Below, one piece after another: positions 17,749 through 26,835 of a stretch of DNA of 40,641 bases. Numbering within the stretch: the stretch's first letter is position 1; every line of letters begins with the position of its first letter. A model generated the notes under the pieces. That model had not been told where the DNA came from. It was given only the letters and a program-made list of their open reading frames with translations, and did not search any database. This DNA is from Prolixibacteraceae bacterium (GTDB lineage Bacteria; Bacteroidota; Bacteroidia; Bacteroidales; Prolixibacteraceae). The stretch lies in the NCBI GenBank assembly GCA_030602265.1, contig JAUWAB010000034.1:1-40641 (forward strand), read 5' to 3'. The translations under genes and the position numbers were made by a program.

Positions 17749-17821
<73 letters not shown>

Positions 17822-17828
17822 GGATATG

Positions 17829-17836
17829 CAAAGGTA
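17829..17836 (-). promoter_or_regulatory. -7 box TACCTTTG of tRNA-Lys
   Basis: Exact TAnnTTTG match on the minus strand, ending 8 bases before the mature tRNA 5' end, with an AT-rich upstream region and a TTTG at about -40. The rest of 17837-18104 shows nothing recognisable. Confidence 0.6.
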
Positions 17837-18104
17837 ATAAATATATATACTTATTATTCTCAAACGGTGAATTTCCGGATTCCGTCTGGCTGTAGGACAA
17901 GGGGCATCTGAAACCTTGTGCAATACTCTGGCTGAAAAACATTACCGGGTGTAGGAGGTTAATCTGCCGGTCTGGTTGGAGCAGGAAGGATTTTCACTGA
18001 TGGTAACCCCTTCTTAATGTTATGTTGTGTAAATCCTTCATTTTGGTTTGCATGTTGATCAATTAAGAAAAAGGAATGCAGCTCCCGCTAAACCAGAATG
18101 ATCT

Positions 18105-18112
18105 TATCTTTG
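18105..18112 (+). promoter_or_regulatory. -7 box TATCTTTG of the OB-fold lipoprotein gene
   Basis: Exact TAnnTTTG match, 55 bases before the ATG at 18168. The -33 region is not distinctive. Confidence 0.5.
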
Positions 18113-18167
18113 TTACTTCTCCGAGATATATTGCGGAAAATTTATTGTAATAATTAAATGGTTTAAG

Positions 18168-18911
18168 ATGAGAAGTTTAAGGTTGTTGCTTTTAATCCTG
18201 GTCACAGTAGTTTTCGCCATGTGCGGTCGTAACCGGGGAACCCAGAATATGCAGGCAGGAGCGGTTGAAAATAAATTTGACGTAATTGAGGTCCTGCAAA
18301 CCAATCAGTATACCTACCTGCAGGTACTTGAGGGTATGGATATTAAATGGGTGGCTGTACCTAAGCAGGAGGTTGCAAAAGGGGCGACTTATTTTTATGA
18401 TTCGGCGCTTGAAATGCACAATTTTCACAGCAAGGAACTTGACCGCACCTTTGAACTGATCTATTTTGTGAATAGCATCAGCAACAGTTCTCTTACCCAT
18501 GTTCATCCACCGGTCGGTAACGCTGCCCATTCAGGGAAAGCCGGTGCGGAGGTACACTCTGATATACACCTTGAAAAAAGTGCTGATGAACTTACTATCG
18601 CCAAAATCTTTGAAAATCCTGGCGATTATGCCGGAAAGGAAGTCGAGATCAGGGGTGTTGTTGTGAAAATCAATGAGGGTATTATGGGCACCAATTGGAT
18701 TCATATTCAGGATGGCACCGTTGGAAACGGTAAATTTGACCTGACCATCACCTGCGATGACGTGCCCCAATTGAACCAGGAAGCCAGCTTCAGGGGAATC
18801 GTCACACTGAACAAGGATTTTGGATCCGGATATTTTTATGAGATAATCATGGAGAATGCGTTCCATGTAGATAAGTGGAAAACCGGCGACCCGGCTGTTT
18901 CAGTCCATTGA
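18168..18911 (+). CDS. Exported OB-fold (tRNA-anti-like) protein of unknown function
   Basis: 247 residues. The N-terminus MRSLRLLLLILVTVVFAMC suggests a lipoprotein with Cys19, although Met before the Cys makes an unusual lipobox. Residues about 35-105 form an unassigned beta-rich region (WVAVPKQEVAKGATYFYDSA). The C-terminal ~100 residues read as an OB-fold: IFENPGDYAGKEVEIRGVVVKINEGIMGTNWIHIQDGT, then FDLTITCDDVP and EASFRGIVTLNKDFGSGYFYEIIMENA. Such domains in exported proteins may bind oligosaccharide or nucleic acid, and the ligand is unknown. A stretch rich in His (THVHPPVGNAAHSG) lies in the middle and could bind metal. It is transcribed alone, with a strong hairpin 100 bp downstream. 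Confidence 0.78.
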   Translation: MRSLRLLLLILVTVVFAMCGRNRGTQNMQAGAVENKFDVIEVLQTNQYTYLQVLEGMDIKWVAVPKQEVAKGATYFYDSALEMHNFHSKELDRTFELIYFVNSISNSSLTHVHPPVGNAAHSGKAGAEVHSDIHLEKSADELTIAKIFENPGDYAGKEVEIRGVVVKINEGIMGTNWIHIQDGTVGNGKFDLTITCDDVPQLNQEASFRGIVTLNKDFGSGYFYEIIMENAFHVDKWKTGDPAVSVH

Positions 18912-19013
18912 TCATTTTTATCTGTTGGGTTACTGACACCGGACGGTAATGTTCCGGATTCAGGATCTCCCTTCGGCAATGGTTGACACTCAGCCTGGTA
19001 TTGCCGTAAAATA

Positions 19014-19054
19014 CATACCCCGGCTGAATGGTATTCCGGTTCAGCCGGGGTATG
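19014..19054 (+). terminator. Perfect 15-bp hairpin between the OB-fold gene and glgB
   Basis: CATACCCCGGCTGAA pairs perfectly with TTCAGCCGGGGTATG around an 11-base loop. A TTTT stretch follows on the plus side and GTAAAATA precedes it, so it could terminate in either direction. It lies 102 bases after the OB-fold stop and 73 bases before glgB. It may be a terminator or a leader structure of the glycogen cluster. Confidence 0.6.
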
Positions 19055-19100
19055 CCCATTTTCTGTTGGTCAGCAAAGGTATTTTACAAAAACATTTGTT

Positions 19101-19108
19101 TATCTTTA
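19101..19108 (+). promoter_or_regulatory. Possible -7 box TATCTTTA of glgB
   Basis: Near match to TAnnTTTG, 19 bases before the glgB ATG and downstream of the hairpin, with TTTTAC about 18 bases upstream. This would start transcription of the glycogen cluster after the terminator. Confidence 0.4.
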
Positions 19109-19127
19109 ACGAAAATCGGACAATGCT

Positions 19128-21122
19128 ATGAAATACCCAAAATTGATCGAAAATGACCGGTGGTTAGAGCCATATGCCGATATAATAATACGAAGACAGC
19201 AGGCTGCCAGAGTGAAGGAGGATGTGCTTACCGGAGGATTACACCTCTCGGAATTTGCCAATGGCCACCATTTCTTCGGACTGCACCGGACCGGTGAAGG
19301 ATGGCTTCTCCGTGAATGGGCCCCGGCTGCCAGTATGATTTACCTGGTAGGGACTTTCAACGATTGGAAAGAAAAGGATGAATATGAGTTTATGCCTTCC
19401 GGAAAAGGAATATGGGAACTCAGGCTCAATGAGGACCAACTTCGGCACGGCGATCTTTATGCCCTGACGATGATCTGGCCCGGCGGTTCAGGAAAGAGAA
19501 TTCCCGCATGGGCCACCAGGGTAGTTCAGGATGACAAGACTTACATGTTCAACGCACAGGTGTGGGCCCCCGAAAATCCCTACAGCTGGAAAATGGAGAG
19601 ATTTGTCAGGCCGCCCGAGGCTCCGCTGATCTACGAATCCCATGTGGGTATGGCCGGCGAAGAACCTAAGGTCCACACCTATAACGAATTCAGGGAAGAA
19701 ATGCTTCCCCGGATAAAGGCAAACGGTTATAACGTCCTGCAGCTGATGGCCATTCCTGAACACCCCTACTACGGAAGCTTCGGTTATCATGTATCCAGTT
19801 TCTTTGCCCCGTCTTCGAGGTTCGGAACGCCGGAAGAGCTTAAGGAACTGATCGACACTGCCCACCAAATGGGTATTGCCGTGATTATCGATCTGGTTCA
19901 TTCCCATGCCGTCAAAAATGAAATCGAAGGCCTGGGCAGGTATGACGGCACCCGTTACCAGTTCTTCCACGAAGGAGCCCGGGGCGAACATCCTGCCTGG
20001 GATTCTTATTGTTTTAATTATGATAAGAATGAAGTGTTGCACTTTCTTCTGTCAAACATAAAATACTGGCTTACTGAATTTAAATTTGACGGTTTCCGGT
20101 TCGACGGTGTTACCAGCATGTTGTACCATGATCACGGACTGGGAAAGGCTTTTACCCAATACAACGACTATTTTGACCTGAATTGCGATGAGGAGGCGGT
20201 TACCTATTTCATTTTAGCCAATAAACTGATCAGGGAAATCAATCCCTCTGCCCTAAGCATCGCCGAAGATATGAGCGGTATGCCCGGACTGGCAGTTCCC
20301 ATAGCCGACGGTGGATTGGGCTTTGATATGCGCCTGGCGATGGGTGTGCCCGATTACTGGATTAAAATCATCAAGGAAAAGAGAGATGATGAATGGCAAA
20401 TGGGCGATATCTTTCATCAGCTTACTTCCAAGAGAATGGATGAGAAGGTGGTCAGCTATGCCGAATCGCACGACCAGGCGCTCGTTGGCGATAAAACCAT
20501 CATTTTCAGGCTGATCGATAAGGAAATGTATTTCAGTATGCGTAAGGACCAGCCTAACCTTACCGTGGAACGCGGGATTGCCCTGCACAAAATGATCCGC
20601 CTGGTTACTTTAGCTTGTGCCGGAGGGGGATATCTCAATTTTATGGGGAATGAATTCGGCCATCCGGAGTGGATCGACTTCCCCAGGGAAGGCAACGGGT
20701 GGTCATACCAGCATGCCCGAAGGATCTGGAGTATATCCGAGGATGCTGAACTCCGCTTTCACTGGTTGCTCGATTTCGACCATGATATGATTCACCTGTT
20801 CCGGAAAAACCGGATTCTGGGACATCCTTCGGTGAATAAAGTGTGGGACAATGATGGCGATAAAATCCTGGCCTTCCACCGGGGTCCTTACCTGTTTGTG
20901 TTTAATTTTCATCCTCTTGACTCCTTCTCGGATTATGGTATTCCACTTGGTGAAGGGAAATACAGAATTGTCCTGAATTCAGATAACGGTCGTTATGGCG
21001 GCTATGACAGGATCGATGAGGAACTGGCATACTATACCCTGCCGGTGGCCGGGCCCGACAGCCAGCATTACCTGAAGCTTTATCTTCCCTCAAGAACAGC
21101 CCTTGTTCTCAAAAGGGAATAG
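19128..21122 (+). CDS. glgB: 1,4-alpha-glucan branching enzyme, eukaryote-type (GH13_8)
   Basis: Forms alpha-1,6 branches in glycogen. The 664 residues have the N-terminal CBM48-like domain (LREWAPAASMIYLVGTFNDW at about 63-82) and the GH13 barrel. Catalytic residues are visible: nucleophile D326 in FDGFRFDGVTSM, acid/base E380 in SIAEDMSGMPGL and the stabiliser D449 in SYAESHDQALVGDKT. The wording of these motifs and the insert NEIEGLGRYDGTRYQFFHEGARG match the eukaryotic/plant-type branching enzymes rather than the E. coli-type GlgB (GH13_9). It is the first gene of the glycogen cluster, 50 bp before the GSCFA gene. Confidence 0.96.
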   Translation: MKYPKLIENDRWLEPYADIIIRRQQAARVKEDVLTGGLHLSEFANGHHFFGLHRTGEGWLLREWAPAASMIYLVGTFNDWKEKDEYEFMPSGKGIWELRLNEDQLRHGDLYALTMIWPGGSGKRIPAWATRVVQDDKTYMFNAQVWAPENPYSWKMERFVRPPEAPLIYESHVGMAGEEPKVHTYNEFREEMLPRIKANGYNVLQLMAIPEHPYYGSFGYHVSSFFAPSSRFGTPEELKELIDTAHQMGIAVIIDLVHSHAVKNEIEGLGRYDGTRYQFFHEGARGEHPAWDSYCFNYDKNEVLHFLLSNIKYWLTEFKFDGFRFDGVTSMLYHDHGLGKAFTQYNDYFDLNCDEEAVTYFILANKLIREINPSALSIAEDMSGMPGLAVPIADGGLGFDMRLAMGVPDYWIKIIKEKRDDEWQMGDIFHQLTSKRMDEKVVSYAESHDQALVGDKTIIFRLIDKEMYFSMRKDQPNLTVERGIALHKMIRLVTLACAGGGYLNFMGNEFGHPEWIDFPREGNGWSYQHARRIWSISEDAELRFHWLLDFDHDMIHLFRKNRILGHPSVNKVWDNDGDKILAFHRGPYLFVFNFHPLDSFSDYGIPLGEGKYRIVLNSDNGRYGGYDRIDEELAYYTLPVAGPDSQHYLKLYLPSRTALVLKRE

Positions 21123-21172
21123 TGTATTCACATTCATGTTTGTAAATTCCGACCAATTTAAATTTTCAGGTT

Positions 21173-22219
21173 ATGTCGCAGTTCAGAACCCCGGTTGAGT
21201 TATCACCGTTCCCATGGCAATCAGGCTATGAACATAAAAATATGTTTATAGGCTCCTGTTTTACCGAAAATATTGGTGAAATTATGCAATCGCTGGCTTT
21301 ACCCACCGACCTTAACCCTTTCGGGATTTTGTTCAATCCGGTTTCCATCGCCCGTGCTATAAAAAGACTCGTTGCTGCCGAATCATTTGCCGAAGACGAT
21401 TTGTTCCATTTCAATGGTTTGTGGCACAGTTATGGGCACCACGGACGGTTTTCGGGAGAGAACAGGGAGCATGTCCTTTTATCGATAAATGACCGCTTGC
21501 AGTTCAGCAGCAGATTTTTGCAGGAAACGGATTTCCTCTTCATTACCTTGGGCACTGCATGGGTTTATGAGCTAAAATCGACCGGAGAAGTGGTAGCTAA
21601 CTGCCATAAGGTTCCTGCAGGTGAATTCAGACGGTTTCGTCTGACACTGTTTGAAACCATTGAAGTTTTAAAAGATTGTCTGGAGTCTCTTTGGAGCACG
21701 GTTCCGGGTTTAAAGGTGATATTTACGGTCAGCCCGGTGAGGCATATCAAAGATGGTGCAGTGGAGAACCAGTTAAGCAAGTCAACACTCCTGCTCGCAG
21801 TGGATGCTCTCGTAAAAGGATTTGGGAAAGAACGCTGTACCTATTTTCCCTCATACGAACTCGTCATGGATGAACTCAGGGATTACCGTTTTTATGCCGC
21901 CGATATGGTCCATCTGTCAGAGGTCGCAGTGCGGTTTATCTGGGAAAAGTTCGCACAGGTGGCCATCAGTCAGTCCGATCGTGAGGTTATGAAAAGAGTG
22001 GATGGGATTAACCGGGCGATAGCCCATAAACCGTTCAACCGGCTTACTTCCGGGCATCTTCAATTTATTGAGCATACGCTGACAAAAGTATTGGCTTTAT
22101 CCGATGAATTTCCCTATATTTCGCTCGACAGCCAGATTCGCTTTCTTGAATCTGAAATTCAGGAAATCAAAAAGTCGGCCGGAATTAACCGAATAGGCCG
22201 GGATATTTTTTATGATTAA
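21173..22219 (+). CDS. GSCFA-domain protein, predicted SGNH-type hydrolase
   Basis: 348-residue cytoplasmic protein with the name-giving motif: FIGSCFTENIGE, with S28 in G27-S28-C29-F30. The layout resembles an SGNH/GDSL esterase: block I around S28, a block III-like LGTAWVYE at about 126-133, a conserved FTVSPVRHIKDG at about 184-195, and a block V-like DMVHLS with D244 and H247. GSCFA proteins are common in Bacteroidota and mostly unstudied. No signal peptide is present. It sits inside the glycogen cluster, 50 bp after glgB and 12 bp before the debranching enzyme, so it probably acts on glycogen, its phosphate/acyl decoration or a linked metabolite. A TTTGTAAATTCC sequence just upstream (about 21136-21147) could be an additional weak promoter. 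Confidence 0.87.
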   Translation: MSQFRTPVELSPFPWQSGYEHKNMFIGSCFTENIGEIMQSLALPTDLNPFGILFNPVSIARAIKRLVAAESFAEDDLFHFNGLWHSYGHHGRFSGENREHVLLSINDRLQFSSRFLQETDFLFITLGTAWVYELKSTGEVVANCHKVPAGEFRRFRLTLFETIEVLKDCLESLWSTVPGLKVIFTVSPVRHIKDGAVENQLSKSTLLLAVDALVKGFGKERCTYFPSYELVMDELRDYRFYAADMVHLSEVAVRFIWEKFAQVAISQSDREVMKRVDGINRAIAHKPFNRLTSGHLQFIEHTLTKVLALSDEFPYISLDSQIRFLESEIQEIKKSAGINRIGRDIFYD

Positions 22220-22231
22220 AAATTCAGGTTT

Positions 22232-24181
22232 ATGGGTAGTGTTAAGATATCTTTTACCAGACAGCAGCTTAAGGATCCCGGGTTCTCAACGCAGAGAGAA
22301 GTGATCCGGACGAACAGGGCCGGTGCCTATTTGTCCACTACCATCAGCGGGATGAATACCAGGAAGTATCATGGACTGCTGATTGTTCCGGTCGAACAGT
22401 TCGGAGGGGAAAAGCATGTATTGCTTTCATCGGTCGACGAAACCGTTGTTTATGGTGATACGGAGTTTCCCCTGGCGACCAGAAAGTATGTGAATGATTA
22501 TGTCGATCCGCAGGGATACCGTTATCTGGAATCTGTGGAATACGAAAAAGTACCTGCCTATACCTATCGGGCGGGAGGCGTAAAACTGTTTTACGAGCGG
22601 CTGTTGGTCGAAAATGAACAGCAGATGCTGATCCGTTACACACTGGAGGATGCTCCGGGGCCTGTGAAACTCCGGTTAAAACCTTTCGTGGCTTTCCGGA
22701 ATATACACAGTCTAAGCAAGGCTAATCCATGGGCGCAGACTGGCTTTGAAGAAACAGAGCAGGGTATCCGGCTGAGGCTTTACGAGCATTATCCATGGCT
22801 TTACCTCCAGCTCAGCAAACATGCGGCGTTTACTCCGGCTCCCGACTGGTACTATAATGTTGAGTATGACCGTGAAAAGGAAAGGGGCTATGCCTGCCTC
22901 GAGGATCTCTTTTCGCCCGGTTCCTTTGAAATTGTACTACGGAAGGGTGAATCGGTGGTTTTTTCGGGAGGTGTAAGTGAGGCTGAAGTTTCCGGCCTGA
23001 AAAAACGATTCTATCATGAGCTGAGAAAGCGGAGTGATAAAACGGATTTGCCTGATTTTCTGAAAAATGCCGCCACGCAGTTTATCTGGCATAAGGGAAG
23101 CCAGGAGGATATCATGGCCGGTTTCCCCTGGTATGACAGCATAACCCGGCAGACTTTCATTTCCCTGCCAGGGCTGAGACTTACCCAAACAGACAGGCAG
23201 CTGGGTATGGCCGTCCTGGATACCTGTTTGCCACATCTGAAAGGTGGATTGTTTCCCCGGTCAATTGGCTGTTGTGACCCGGTCTATGACGGGGCCGATA
23301 CGGCACTCTGGTTCATCTGGGCAATACAGCAATTCCGGAAACAGGGATGCCGGATCAAGGATCTGGGCATCCGGTTTGGAGAGGCTGTAAAAGAAATTCT
23401 GGAAGCATACAGACAGGGCACATCCATCGTCAATATGCTCGAGAATGGCCTTCTTTTTGCCGCCGACCAGGGTAAGGCCTATACCTGGATGGATTCCTAT
23501 GCCTGGGGAAATCCTGCTGTGCCGCGTTATGGTATGCCGGTAGAACTGAATGCCTTATGGTACAATGCCATCCGGTTTGCCCTTGAAATGGCGGGCAGGG
23601 CTGGGGATTCGGATTTTATTGCCCGTTGGAACCGTATGCCCGAAATGATAGAAGAGTCTTTTATAAATGCCTATTGGGATGATGAGAAGGGGTATCTGGC
23701 TGATGTCTATAACGGCTTTTACACCGACTGGTCTGTCAGGCCAAATATGGTCATCGCTGCAGCCATGGATTATACCCCGTTGTCGACTGAACAGCAGCAT
23801 GCCATTCTGGAAAAAGCTGAAAAGCACCTGCTAACCCCAAGGGGGCTCCGGACTTTATCCCCGGACGATCCTGCCTATTCCCCAATCGTGAACGGTTTGC
23901 CCGACGAAAGGGAGAATGCCATGCATAAGGGTGCAGTACATCCCTGGCTCGTCATGTTTTATGCGGATGTCGTACTAAAAGTCAGAAGAAAATCCGGAAT
24001 TGCGGGTCTGAGGCGTTTTCTTGACGGATTTTCCGAAGAATTGACTCAGCATTGCCTGGGTACCCTGTCTGAGGTATATGACGGCGAACCGCCCTATCAT
24101 GCCAGAGGGGCCCTGTCACAAGCATGGAATGTGGCCTCCCTGCTGGCTTCGCTTAATATGCTTTCTCAGGCTGAAAAATGA
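22232..24181 (+). CDS. Amylo-alpha-1,6-glucosidase (glycogen debranching enzyme, GH133)
   Basis: Hydrolyses alpha-1,6 branch stubs of glycogen. The N-terminal GDE_N domain (about 1-240) starts with VIRTNRAGAYLSTTISGMNTRKYHGLLIVPV, the standard opening of this family. The C-terminal (alpha/alpha)6 barrel (about 280-640) has FPWYDSITRQTFISLPGL, YTWMDSYAWGNPAVPRYGMPVELNALWYNA, and DERENAMHKGAVHPWLVMFYAD, which corresponds to the usual YHQGTVWPW block with changed residues. At 649 residues it has a normal length. It is separated by only 12 bp from the GSCFA gene and is followed by the glycosyltransferase after 90 bp, with a small hairpin between. Confidence 0.93.
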   Translation: MGSVKISFTRQQLKDPGFSTQREVIRTNRAGAYLSTTISGMNTRKYHGLLIVPVEQFGGEKHVLLSSVDETVVYGDTEFPLATRKYVNDYVDPQGYRYLESVEYEKVPAYTYRAGGVKLFYERLLVENEQQMLIRYTLEDAPGPVKLRLKPFVAFRNIHSLSKANPWAQTGFEETEQGIRLRLYEHYPWLYLQLSKHAAFTPAPDWYYNVEYDREKERGYACLEDLFSPGSFEIVLRKGESVVFSGGVSEAEVSGLKKRFYHELRKRSDKTDLPDFLKNAATQFIWHKGSQEDIMAGFPWYDSITRQTFISLPGLRLTQTDRQLGMAVLDTCLPHLKGGLFPRSIGCCDPVYDGADTALWFIWAIQQFRKQGCRIKDLGIRFGEAVKEILEAYRQGTSIVNMLENGLLFAADQGKAYTWMDSYAWGNPAVPRYGMPVELNALWYNAIRFALEMAGRAGDSDFIARWNRMPEMIEESFINAYWDDEKGYLADVYNGFYTDWSVRPNMVIAAAMDYTPLSTEQQHAILEKAEKHLLTPRGLRTLSPDDPAYSPIVNGLPDERENAMHKGAVHPWLVMFYADVVLKVRRKSGIAGLRRFLDGFSEELTQHCLGTLSEVYDGEPPYHARGALSQAWNVASLLASLNMLSQAEK

Positions 24182-24204
24182 TAAATCAACCGGATGGAAA
24201 TCTA

Positions 24205-24238
24205 CGGAGGGCAAGTACAGATAGTTCGACACCCTCCG
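24205..24238 (+). other. Small stem-loop inside the glycogen cluster
   Basis: CGGAGGG (24205-24211) and CCCTCCG (24232-24238) form a 7-bp perfect stem with a 20-base loop between the debranching enzyme and the glycosyltransferase. No T-run follows; it might affect mRNA processing or stability. Confidence 0.35.
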
Positions 24239-24271
24239 GAAGTTTAAACAACCTGAAGTAACTGAACTGGT

Positions 24272-25621
24272 ATGCGCGTTTTAATGTTTGGATGGGAATT
24301 TCCCCCGCACATCTCTGGCGGGCTGGGAACAGCCTGTTATGGGCTGACAAAAGGCCTGTCGGAATTCAATGATACGGAGGTTATTTTTGTTGTGCCCAGG
24401 GCATGGGGAGATGAACTATCGCGTGAGGGCATGAGCCTGATCGGGGCAAATCAGGTACCTGTTGCCGAAGAGGTGATCAGCATGGGAGGACAGGAGCCCG
24501 GATTGAAATATATCGGGATTCGTGCCGATATTGTACCTTACCTGGATCCCGTTCAATACCGGGAGCTTAGGAAAATTCGGTCGCCAGAAAACCAGCACTT
24601 CGTTGAAATCAATAAGGACGGAACCATCGTGTTCTCAGGTTTATATGGCCCGTCGCTCTTCAAAGAGATCAGGAATTACGCCCTGGTTGCCATTGAAGTG
24701 GTTTCCGGTGAAGCGTTCGATGTGATCCATGCACATGACTGGCTCGCCTTTCCGGCCGGCCTGGCGGCGAAGAAAGCATCAGGCAAACCCCTGATCGTGC
24801 ATGTCCATGCGACTGAGTTCGACCGGACAGGTGGAAATGTTAGTCCTGCCGTTTATGCCATTGAGCGCGAGGGGATGGAATTGGCCGACAAGGTAATAAC
24901 CGTAAGCAACTTAACCCGGAATACGGTAATCAACCGTTACGGTATACCACCGGAGAAGGTAGTGACCGTCTACAATGCGGTTGAGCCACTTCCTGACCGG
25001 CCGGTTAAAAAAGTACAACGGATCCCGGGATTGAAAACGGTTACCTTTATGGGAAGGATTACCCTACAGAAAGGACCGGAATATTTTATTGAAGCTGCTC
25101 ACATGATCCTTAAAAAGATTCCCGAAGTAAGATTTGTTATGGCAGGAAGTGGGGATATGCTGAATTCGGCTGTCGGTCAGGCCGCACGGCTTGGCATAAC
25201 GGACCGGTTTCATTTTACCGGTTTCCTTGAAAATGATGAGGTGCTGCAATTGTTGGATGTTACCGACGTATTTGTGATGCCCTCTGTTTCGGAACCTTTT
25301 GGGATTGCTCCGCTGGAGGCTATGTTAGCTGGGGTGCCTGTAATTGTTTCCAGGCAATCCGGGGTTGCGGAGATTGTCAGATACGCCACCAAAATCGACT
25401 TCTGGGATACCTGTGCCCTGGCAGATGCCATATTTGGATTGCTCCAGTACGATGCACTGGCGCAGATGTTTTCCAGGCACGGAGCGGTCGAGGCAGGTAG
25501 CCTGAAGTGGAAGCATGCTGCAGGAATGGTCAGGGATCTGTATCTGGAGCTTACAGGATCTGTTCATTCAACTCACAAGGAAGAGATTTCAGGATTGCCA
25601 ACCGTCAAGAATGTCAGTTAA
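24272..25621 (+). CDS. Glycogen-synthase-like glycosyltransferase (GT4/GT5 fold)
   Basis: GT-B glycosyltransferase of 449 residues. The N-terminal half opens MRVLMFGWEFPPHISGGLGTACYGLTKGL, which is the starch-synthase catalytic domain pattern. The C-terminal half has the nucleotide-sugar binding block VMPSVSEPFGIAPLEAMLAGVPVIVSRQSGVAEI with the EX7E motif. It lacks the KTGGL opening of classical GlgA (GT5) and fits the GT4-like enzymes annotated as glycogen synthase in Bacteroidota. Its place between debranching enzyme and GH57 protein supports a role in alpha-glucan elongation. The donor (UDP- or ADP-glucose) cannot be told, and no ADP-glucose pyrophosphorylase is in the window. Confidence 0.85.
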   Translation: MRVLMFGWEFPPHISGGLGTACYGLTKGLSEFNDTEVIFVVPRAWGDELSREGMSLIGANQVPVAEEVISMGGQEPGLKYIGIRADIVPYLDPVQYRELRKIRSPENQHFVEINKDGTIVFSGLYGPSLFKEIRNYALVAIEVVSGEAFDVIHAHDWLAFPAGLAAKKASGKPLIVHVHATEFDRTGGNVSPAVYAIEREGMELADKVITVSNLTRNTVINRYGIPPEKVVTVYNAVEPLPDRPVKKVQRIPGLKTVTFMGRITLQKGPEYFIEAAHMILKKIPEVRFVMAGSGDMLNSAVGQAARLGITDRFHFTGFLENDEVLQLLDVTDVFVMPSVSEPFGIAPLEAMLAGVPVIVSRQSGVAEIVRYATKIDFWDTCALADAIFGLLQYDALAQMFSRHGAVEAGSLKWKHAAGMVRDLYLELTGSVHSTHKEEISGLPTVKNVS

Positions 25622-25644
25622 TTAATTCGTTTATATTTATCCGG

Positions 25645-26835
25645 ATGAGAAAATCTGTAAACCTGATCTTTGCGGTGCATCAGCCTTTCCGGCTGAGACG
25701 CTATCGTTTTTTTGACATCGGGAACGACCATTACTATTACGATGACTACGCCAACCAGAACATTACGGAATGGCTTGCCCGGAAAAGTTACCTCCCGGCG
25801 GCATCCATGTTGCTGCGTTTGCTGGCCAGGCACCGGGGCAACTTCAAATTGGCGCTTTTCGTTTCCGGTACTGCTGTCGAACTTTTCAAAAAGTACGCTC
25901 CCCCGGTCATTGAGGCGTTTAAAAAACTTGCTGATACGGGAAATGTTGAGTTTATGGGCGGCACCTGGTCCAATTCACCGGCAGCCCTGCTGAATGAAGA
26001 GGCTTTCACTGATCAGGTCAACAGGCACAAACAGCTTATGGAAACCTGCTTCGGACAATCACCGGTTTCCTTTTTCAGTCCGGAGATGTTATATTCCGAT
26101 GATATCGGGGAAATGATCCGCAGGCATGGTTTCCGGTCGGTGGTTGTTGAGGGGTCAGCCCAGGTTTTAGGCTGGCGAAATGCTGATATGCTATATGGAA
26201 ATGCTGTTTCGCCCACGTTTAAGCTATTGGTTACCAACCGGGAGCTGGGCAATGATCTGACATTCCGGTTCGCAGGAGATGAATGGGCAGGAATCCGTAC
26301 TCATCCCGGGGGATTTTTGATGCGGTTTGGCTCTGAAGGGTCGGAAGAGCAAGTGGTTAACGTTTATTCAGACCTGGAACTCATGGGGGTACACCAAACT
26401 GCAGAAAGTGGGATATTCACCTTTATGGAATCACTCATTGGTGAAATTGCGGATCATAATTATCTGAAATTCAGTACTCCTTATGAGGCTATTCAGCAAT
26501 ATCCACCCGCTTCCATTCTCAGTGTTCCCAATCCTGTTGCCAGAAATTCCGGTGAAGCCGAGAGTTCCCTGCCAGGTGGTAATGAACTGCAAAGGGAAGC
26601 AATGGCCAAAATTTTCGGGATGAGCCGTCAGTTTACGGCCAATAAAGAATCTGATGTTTATGAAGACTGGTGCCGGCTGCAAAGTACCGACCATTTTCTC
26701 TATATGTCATCGGCGTATTACGAGAAGGACATTCCGCACCGGCCCAATCCATTTAATACGCCTCATGAAGCGTTTATCAATTTTATGAATATTGTTGCAG
26801 ATATGAAGCTGAGGACGGGAACAGGGAGTTCTTAG
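25645..26835 (+). CDS. GH57-family protein (alpha-amylase/branching type), divergent
   Basis: 396 residues from the ATG at 25645, which I prefer because homology begins at VNLIFAVHQPFRLRRYRFFDIGNDHYYYDDY; a frame extending upstream to 25507 overlaps the previous gene and is unlikely. HQPFRLRRYR is conserved region 1. E147 in FFSPEMLYSDDIG is the expected nucleophile. D243 in VYSDLELMGVHQ aligns with the acid/base of the usual MDYETFGEHQ block. The region normally reading YYHSLAFLYS is here GGTWSNSPAALL, so the conserved His is missing. The enzyme may have changed specificity or weak activity. It follows the glycosyltransferase by 23 bp, the last gene before the gap to the phosphorylase. Confidence 0.88.
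   Translation: MRKSVNLIFAVHQPFRLRRYRFFDIGNDHYYYDDYANQNITEWLARKSYLPAASMLLRLLARHRGNFKLALFVSGTAVELFKKYAPPVIEAFKKLADTGNVEFMGGTWSNSPAALLNEEAFTDQVNRHKQLMETCFGQSPVSFFSPEMLYSDDIGEMIRRHGFRSVVVEGSAQVLGWRNADMLYGNAVSPTFKLLVTNRELGNDLTFRFAGDEWAGIRTHPGGFLMRFGSEGSEEQVVNVYSDLELMGVHQTAESGIFTFMESLIGEIADHNYLKFSTPYEAIQQYPPASILSVPNPVARNSGEAESSLPGGNELQREAMAKIFGMSRQFTANKESDVYEDWCRLQSTDHFLYMSSAYYEKDIPHRPNPFNTPHEAFINFMNIVADMKLRTGTGSS

Noticed and set aside
25507-25644. Upstream extension of the GH57 gene
   Set aside because: It overlaps the glycosyltransferase gene by over 100 bp and the added residues match nothing in the family; the ATG at 25645 fits the usual N-terminus.
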